Positions 59,569-64,000 of a DNA stretch of 64,000 nt are shown here, one piece after another. The stretch lies in the NCBI GenBank assembly GCA_947482665.1, contig CANKJK010000005.1, positions 130,674 to 194,673 of the forward strand. The letters are read 5' to 3'. The notes under the pieces were generated by a model, which saw nothing but the letters and a program-made list of their open reading frames with translations, had not been told where the DNA came from and searched no databases. Within the stretch, counting starts at the first letter, position 1. Every line of letters begins with the position of its first letter. Position numbers and translations under genes: made by a program. Source of the stretch: Acidobacteriota bacterium (GTDB lineage: Bacteria; Acidobacteriota; Vicinamibacteria; Vicinamibacterales; UBA2999).

Positions 59569-62004
59569 CTAGAACCCCAGCCGCCGCACAAGCTGCCGCT
59601 TGGCCAACTCCACCAGACCGAGATAGACGAGCGTCGAGGGAATCAGGAAGGCGAAGTAGGAGGCCGGCAGTGGCGTGAAACCCAGCCAGGTGGCCACGGG
59701 TGTCACAGGCAGCACGACACCCACCGCGACGACGGCGAGCGTCGTCACCGTCAACCAGCGGCTCGGACGGCTCTTGAGCGGATTCCCCATCGAGCGGATC
59801 ACGAAGAGCACGAGCGTCTGCGTGGCGAGCGACTCCACGAACCAGCCGGTGTGGAAGAGCGATTCGCCCGCGTGGAACACGTGCAGCAGCACGTAAAAGG
59901 TCAGCACGTCAAACAGCGAGCTGATCGGCCCGATGAAGATCATGAAGTCGCGGATCACCCGCATGTCGAGGCGCTGCGGCTTCCTGAGATACGACGCGTC
60001 GACGTTGTCGCCGGGAATACTGAGCTGGGCCACGTCGTAGAGAAAGTTATTCAGCAGGATCTGGGTGGGCAGCATCGGCAGGAATGGCAGGAAGACCGAC
60101 GCCACGGCCATGCTGAACATGTTGCCGAAGTTCGAGCTGGTCCCCATCAGCAGGTACTTCATCATGTTGCCCGAGGCACGCCGGCCCTCGAGGATGCCGC
60201 GATGGAGCACGCGCAGGCCTGGCTCGCGCAGAATGATGTCCGCGGCGTCGCGAGCGACGTCAGCCGCTGCCATGACGGAAATGCCGATGTCGGCCGTGTG
60301 CAGGGACGGGGCGTCGTTGATGCCGTCCCCCATGTAGCCCACGACGTGCCCACGCCGTTTGAGGGCGACGATGATGCGGTCCTTCTGCGCGGGAGAGACG
60401 CGCGCGAAGACGGTGGTCTGCTCCGCCAGTTGGCCCAGCGCAGCCTCGTCGGCCTGGGCCACGACGTCGCCCGTGACGATCTGCCGCTCGTCCAGGGACA
60501 CCGCGCGGCACACGTGACGTGCGACTCGCTCGTTGTCGCCGGTCAGAATCTTCACCGTCACGCCGTCTCGCTTCAGTTCGGCCAGCACCTCGGCCGCATC
60601 CGGCAGCACCGGGTCGACAAAGCTGACGAAGCCCGCCAGCACGAGTTCCTGTTCGTCATCCTTGGTATAGGCGGCGCGCGACTCCAGCGAGCGATAGGCC
60701 ACGGCGAGCACCCGCAGCCCCTCCTCGCTCATCTCTTCGTAGAGCGCGACCGCTTTTCGCGCGGCCTCGGCGGTCATGGGCACGGTCTGCTTCCCCACTT
60801 CCATGGCCGTGCACAGGCTGACGATCGCCTCAGGTGCGCCTTTGGTGATGAGCTCACGGCGGCCAGGGGATTCCGAAGACTCCACCACCACAGAGAGCCG
60901 GCGGCGCTGAAAATCAAAGGGCAGTTCGTCCACCTTCACATACCCGGTGGCGTCGCCATCGGGCTGCGCAAGGATGGCGGTGTCCAGCGGGCTCCGGATC
61001 CCTGTCTCGAAGTGGCTGTTGAGGAAGGCGAAGTGCAACGGCCGTGGCGAGGCCGCTCCGTCAGCGTCGACCGTCCGATCAAACCGCATCACGCCGCTGG
61101 TGAGCGTGCCGGTCTTGTCGCTGCAGAGGATATCGATGCTCCCGAAATTCTGAATGGCCGGGAGGCGCTTTACGATCACGTGCTCACGCGACATCCGCAG
61201 CGCGCCCTGCGTCAGGGTCACGGCGCTGATCATCGGCAGGAACTCAGGAGTCAGGCCCACGCCCAGCGCCACGGCAAACAGCAGCGTCTCGAACGGGCTG
61301 TGCTTGAAGACAAAGCCCATAAGCACGATGAAGAGCACGAGCACCACGGTCGTGCTCAGGATCAGCATGCTGAAACGGCGCAGCCCGAGCTCGAACTCGG
61401 ATTCCGGCGGACGGTGCCGCAGCCGCACCGCGATGTCGCCAAAGAGCGTCCGCGGCCCCGTCTCGGTCGCCAGGCCTACGGCCGTGCCACTGACCACGGA
61501 GGTGCCCAGAAACACGCGGCTCGGCGCATCGGGACCGGTGAGATGGGCATCTGGATGCCCGGCATCCTTGCTGGCGGGCTGGGATTCACCCGTCAGCATG
61601 GCCTGCTGGACTGACAGGTCCCGCGACTCCAGCAACGTGGCGTCAGCCGGCACCATGTCGCCCGCCGAGAGCCTGAAGACATCGCCGGGCACGACCAGCC
61701 GGACGGGCACTTCCACCCACGCCCCGTCGCGGCGGAGCGTGGCGGTCTGCACGACCGAGGAGCGGAGCAGGTCCGCCGCCTGCTGGGAGCGGTAGGACTG
61801 CCAGAAGTTGACCGTCACCCCGAGCAGCACCATCGTGACAATGATGGCGGCGTCCGTCGGTTGGCCGAGTGAGCCGGACACGGCACCGGCGACGAGCAGA
61901 ATGATGATGAGGGGGTTCGCGAACAGCTGCAGCAGCTGACGCAGGGCCGAGAGGTGCCGCACCGGCGCCGCTTCGTTCGGGCCGACGTCCGCAAGACGGC
62001 GCAC
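59569..62004 (-). CDS. mgtA: P-type ATPase, MgtA/MgtB-like Mg2+ importer (5' end atypical)
   Basis: An 811-residue P3B-type ATPase from the first usual start (GTG 62004). Ten hydrophobic helices; LTGESQP in the actuator domain, FGSIDILCSDKTGTLT with the phosphorylated aspartate, ITKGAPEAIVSL, ILTGDNE and GYMGDGINDAPSL in the P and N domains. The C-terminal four-helix region and GDNVDASYL agree with MgtA/MgtB. Family homology continues 5' of the GTG: the 15 codons before it encode HPGLSSAEA just before RRLADVGPNE, the conserved N-terminal block, until an in-frame TAA at 62050-62052, with no ATG, GTG or TTG among them. The start may be non-canonical or the gene 5'-truncated. Confidence 0.88.
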   Translation of the reverse strand: MRRLADVGPNEAAPVRHLSALRQLLQLFANPLIIILLVAGAVSGSLGQPTDAAIIVTMVLLGVTVNFWQSYRSQQAADLLRSSVVQTATLRRDGAWVEVPVRLVVPGDVFRLSAGDMVPADATLLESRDLSVQQAMLTGESQPASKDAGHPDAHLTGPDAPSRVFLGTSVVSGTAVGLATETGPRTLFGDIAVRLRHRPPESEFELGLRRFSMLILSTTVVLVLFIVLMGFVFKHSPFETLLFAVALGVGLTPEFLPMISAVTLTQGALRMSREHVIVKRLPAIQNFGSIDILCSDKTGTLTSGVMRFDRTVDADGAASPRPLHFAFLNSHFETGIRSPLDTAILAQPDGDATGYVKVDELPFDFQRRRLSVVVESSESPGRRELITKGAPEAIVSLCTAMEVGKQTVPMTAEAARKAVALYEEMSEEGLRVLAVAYRSLESRAAYTKDDEQELVLAGFVSFVDPVLPDAAEVLAELKRDGVTVKILTGDNERVARHVCRAVSLDERQIVTGDVVAQADEAALGQLAEQTTVFARVSPAQKDRIIVALKRRGHVVGYMGDGINDAPSLHTADIGISVMAAADVARDAADIILREPGLRVLHRGILEGRRASGNMMKYLLMGTSSNFGNMFSMAVASVFLPFLPMLPTQILLNNFLYDVAQLSIPGDNVDASYLRKPQRLDMRVIRDFMIFIGPISSLFDVLTFYVLLHVFHAGESLFHTGWFVESLATQTLVLFVIRSMGNPLKSRPSRWLTVTTLAVVAVGVVLPVTPVATWLGFTPLPASYFAFLIPSTLVYLGLVELAKRQLVRRLGF

Positions 62005-62105
62005 GGCCTCTGCGCTGCTCAGACCAGGGTGAGTATCCGTGATTGGAGCTTACGCGATCGCGCACGCCCCCGCTGCCCTGGGGCGCCTTCGGCTAGGATC
62101 GCGAG

Positions 62106-62957
62106 GTGCCTCTCGCGACTTCAGCCCCCCTGACGACGCCCGCCACGGACTCAGCGCCGCCAGCCATCGTCTTCGAGCACGTGTCCTTCTCGTTTGACGA
62201 CCATGTCGTCCTGCGGGATGTCAGCTTCAGCCTGCCCAGGGGCAGCATGGGTATCCTGCTCGGGGCCAGCGGCACCGGCAAATCGGTGCTGCTGAAGCTG
62301 GTGCTCGGTCTGCTGCGCCCAGACTCAGGCAGCATCCTGGTGAATGGCCACCGCGTCGACACCATGCCCGAGCGCGACCTGCTGCGCATCCGCGGCGACA
62401 TCGGGATGCTCTTCCAGGAAACCGCGCTCTTCGATTCGCTGACCGTGGCCGACAACGTCGGCTACCGCCTCTACGAGGAGACCGACATGCCCGAGCACGA
62501 GGCCGAGGCCCGCGTGGCCGCGGTGCTGGGCTTCGTGGGGCTGGCGGAGTACGGCGCCCGCATGCCGTCGGAGCTCTCGGGTGGCCAGAAGCGGCGCGTG
62601 GCCATTGCCCGCGCGATGGCTTCGCGTCCCAGCCTGCTGCTCTTCGACGACCCGACCACGGGGCTTGACCCCGTCATCGCCTCCAGCGTGGACGACGAAA
62701 TCGTGAAGCTGCGCGACCTGGAGCACGTCACCTCGATCGTGGCCACTCACCAGATCCGCGACGCGTTCTACGTCGCCAATCATCGCGCCGTGCAGACAAA
62801 TGGCACGGTCGAGGTCGTGGAGTCGGACACCGAAGGCGCCCTCTTCATGGTGCTGCAGGAGGGGCGCGTCTACTTTGAAGGGACGGGTGAGGAACTCCTC
62901 GCCTCGACCGACGCCTACCTGCGGGAGTTTCTCAACAAGACGCTGCCGCCCTGGTAG
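62106..62957 (+). CDS. ABC transporter ATP-binding protein, MlaF-like
   Basis: A 283-residue ABC ATPase. Walker A LLGASGTGKSVLLKL, Q-loop MLFQETALFDSLTV, signature LSGGQKRRVAIARAM, Walker B LLLFDDPTTGLDP and H-loop VATHQ are all intact. The sequence is closest in style to MlaF/Ttg2A, which powers phospholipid or toluene-resistance transport. No permease or MCE gene is next to it; the next gene is a PepSY protein. An N-terminal Pro/Ala-rich extension of about 20 residues follows the GTG start at 62106. Confidence 0.85.
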   Translation: MPLATSAPLTTPATDSAPPAIVFEHVSFSFDDHVVLRDVSFSLPRGSMGILLGASGTGKSVLLKLVLGLLRPDSGSILVNGHRVDTMPERDLLRIRGDIGMLFQETALFDSLTVADNVGYRLYEETDMPEHEAEARVAAVLGFVGLAEYGARMPSELSGGQKRRVAIARAMASRPSLLLFDDPTTGLDPVIASSVDDEIVKLRDLEHVTSIVATHQIRDAFYVANHRAVQTNGTVEVVESDTEGALFMVLQEGRVYFEGTGEELLASTDAYLREFLNKTLPPW

Positions 62958-62978
62958 CCCGATCCGCCGTCGCTTCCG

Positions 62979-64000
62979 ATGACTGTCAACTGGCGCGCGG
63001 CGATCGTCTACACCCACCGCTGGCTGGGCATCGGCGGGTGTCTGCTCTTCGTCCTCTGGTTCGTCTCGGGCGTCATCATGATGTACGCCAGGATGCCGAG
63101 CCTCTCCGGGGAGGAACGGCTGGCGCGAGCCTCGCGCCTTGATCTCTCAACCGCGCGCGTGGAGCCAGCGCAGGCCACTGCGGCCGCCGGGTTCGCAGCC
63201 TCGGCAATCCGCCTGGGCATGCTGGGAACACGGCCGGTCTACCGGCTGAACGCCGGACGAGCCTGGGCGCTGGTCTATGCCGATACCGGCGACGCACTGT
63301 CAGCGCTGACGGCGGAGCAGGCCCTCACCGTCGCGCGCGCCTTCGCCCCCGGGCAGACGAAGACGATCACGGAGATCGCCTACCTGACGGACTCCGATCA
63401 GTGGACGCTCAGCAGCGCCATCCGCCCGCTGATGCCGCTACGCCGCTTCAGCTTGGGAGATGCCGCCGGCACGGAACTCTACGTCTCGGACCGTACCGCC
63501 GAGCCGGTCATGAAGACGACGCGACGTGCCCGGGTGTGGGGCTATCTTGGCGCGGTCCTTCACTGGCTCTACTTCACGCCGCTGCGCCGCCATACGGACG
63601 TCTGGGCACACGCCATCATCTGGCTATCAATCGCGGGGAGCGTCATGTGTCTCTCCGGCCTCGTGTGGGGCCTCTGGAGAATCTCGCCGTCGGCGCGATT
63701 CCGGCTGAAGCGGGAATCGTCCCACTCCCCCTACGCCGGCATGATGCGGTGGCACCACTACGCCGGCCTCGTCTTCGGGCTCACGACCTTCACCTGGATC
63801 TTCAGCGGGTTGATGTCCATGACGCCATGGGATTGGAGCCCGGGGAACGCACCCACCCGGCCACAGCGCGAAGCCGTCACGGGCGGTCCGTTGCGAACAG
63901 CCGAGTTCACGCTCGACCGCATCAGGCGCGGGCTCGCGGTATTCACCGCCGCCGGCATCATGCCCAAGGAGCTAGCGGTCTCGCAGTTCCAGGGCGAGCC
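62979..64000 (+). CDS. PepSY-associated membrane protein, 3'-truncated by window edge
   Basis: 340 visible codons of a PepSY-type membrane protein: an N-terminal helix (IVYTHRWLGIGGCLLFVLW), a periplasmic PepSY-like domain (about residues 45-165), then helices around VLHWLYFTPLRRHTDVW and GLVWGLWRIS, and HHYAGLVFGLTTFTW. Conserved histidines near helix ends may bind heme or metal. Such proteins are often ferric-reductase-like or siderophore-linked. It begins 21 bases after the ABC gene on the same strand; the rest lies beyond base 64000. Confidence 0.8.
   Translation, partial: MTVNWRAAIVYTHRWLGIGGCLLFVLWFVSGVIMMYARMPSLSGEERLARASRLDLSTARVEPAQATAAAGFAASAIRLGMLGTRPVYRLNAGRAWALVYADTGDALSALTAEQALTVARAFAPGQTKTITEIAYLTDSDQWTLSSAIRPLMPLRRFSLGDAAGTELYVSDRTAEPVMKTTRRARVWGYLGAVLHWLYFTPLRRHTDVWAHAIIWLSIAGSVMCLSGLVWGLWRISPSARFRLKRESSHSPYAGMMRWHHYAGLVFGLTTFTWIFSGLMSMTPWDWSPGNAPTRPQREAVTGGPLRTAEFTLDRIRRGLAVFTAAGIMPKELAVSQFQGE

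Overview
The window is a GC-rich chromosomal segment from a diderm (LPS-making) bacterium. It carries a Kdo/heptose lipopolysaccharide core operon (waaA, lpxK, an LpxL-type acyltransferase, two heptosyltransferases, split rfaE1/rfaE2), a secreted PQQ-type quinoprotein, and the order gap-pgk-tpiA-secG-tRNA-Leu. This fits an Acidobacteriota member, perhaps Vicinamibacteria, but no rRNA or marker comparison was possible, so the taxonomy is an inference.

Layout. (1) Bases 1-19456, minus strand: a tightly packed operon-like run for an unusual surface sugar. In transcription order: SIS isomerase, HAD bisphosphate phosphatase, transaldolase, two SDR epimerases, a nucleotidyltransferase-kinase fusion with reversed domain order, a Gfo/Idh/MocA oxidoreductase, a UDP-glucose-dehydrogenase-like protein that lacks the catalytic cysteine, a Nudix hydrolase, a methyltransferase, a ketoacid-dehydrogenase E1 alpha/beta pair with no E2 or E3, an SDR, a second methyltransferase, an acetolactate-synthase-like TPP enzyme, a third methyltransferase, two paralogous glycosyltransferases and an epimerase cut by the window edge. 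Most junctions are 1-4 base stop/start overlaps. (2) 19695-23175: GDP-fucose-synthase-like SDR, a carbamoyltransferase fused to an SxtJ-like membrane tail, and a DUF5989-like microprotein. (3) 23225-33650: a divergent 2OG-Fe(II) oxygenase, then a long minus-strand block of holB, pdxA, a GT2, a membrane/ankyrin/membrane trio, a second paralogous oxygenase, smpB and a GT-B-like surface carbohydrate protein. (4) 33690-36055: MarR regulator, DoxX, RutE-like nitroreductase and pirin, with two copies of a probable MarR operator. (5) 36074-45891: XapX microprotein, quinoprotein, asparagine synthetase/GT2/acyltransferase set, and a divergent YfhO-like protein. (6) 45970-53654: tRNA-Asp, tRNA-Val and the LPS core operon. 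(7) 53773-57441: gap-pgk-tpiA-secG-tRNA-Leu and an intrinsic terminator; pgk carries an in-frame tandem dispersed-repeat insertion. (8) 57470-64000: Kelch/PKD secreted protein, MgtA-like P-type ATPase whose homology starts upstream of its first usual start codon, MlaF-like ABC ATPase and a PepSY membrane protein cut by the window edge.

How it fits together. The left operon looks able to build a sugar phosphate of seven or more carbons, activate it, then oxidise, epimerise, methylate, possibly extend it by a TPP-bound carbon unit, and transfer it onto a surface glycan; the neighbouring fucose-type reductase and carbamoyltransferase could decorate the same polymer. The separate LPS operon has its own heptose kinase and adenylyltransferase, so the fused enzyme in the left operon probably serves a different sugar. 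This is the best candidate for an undescribed system here.
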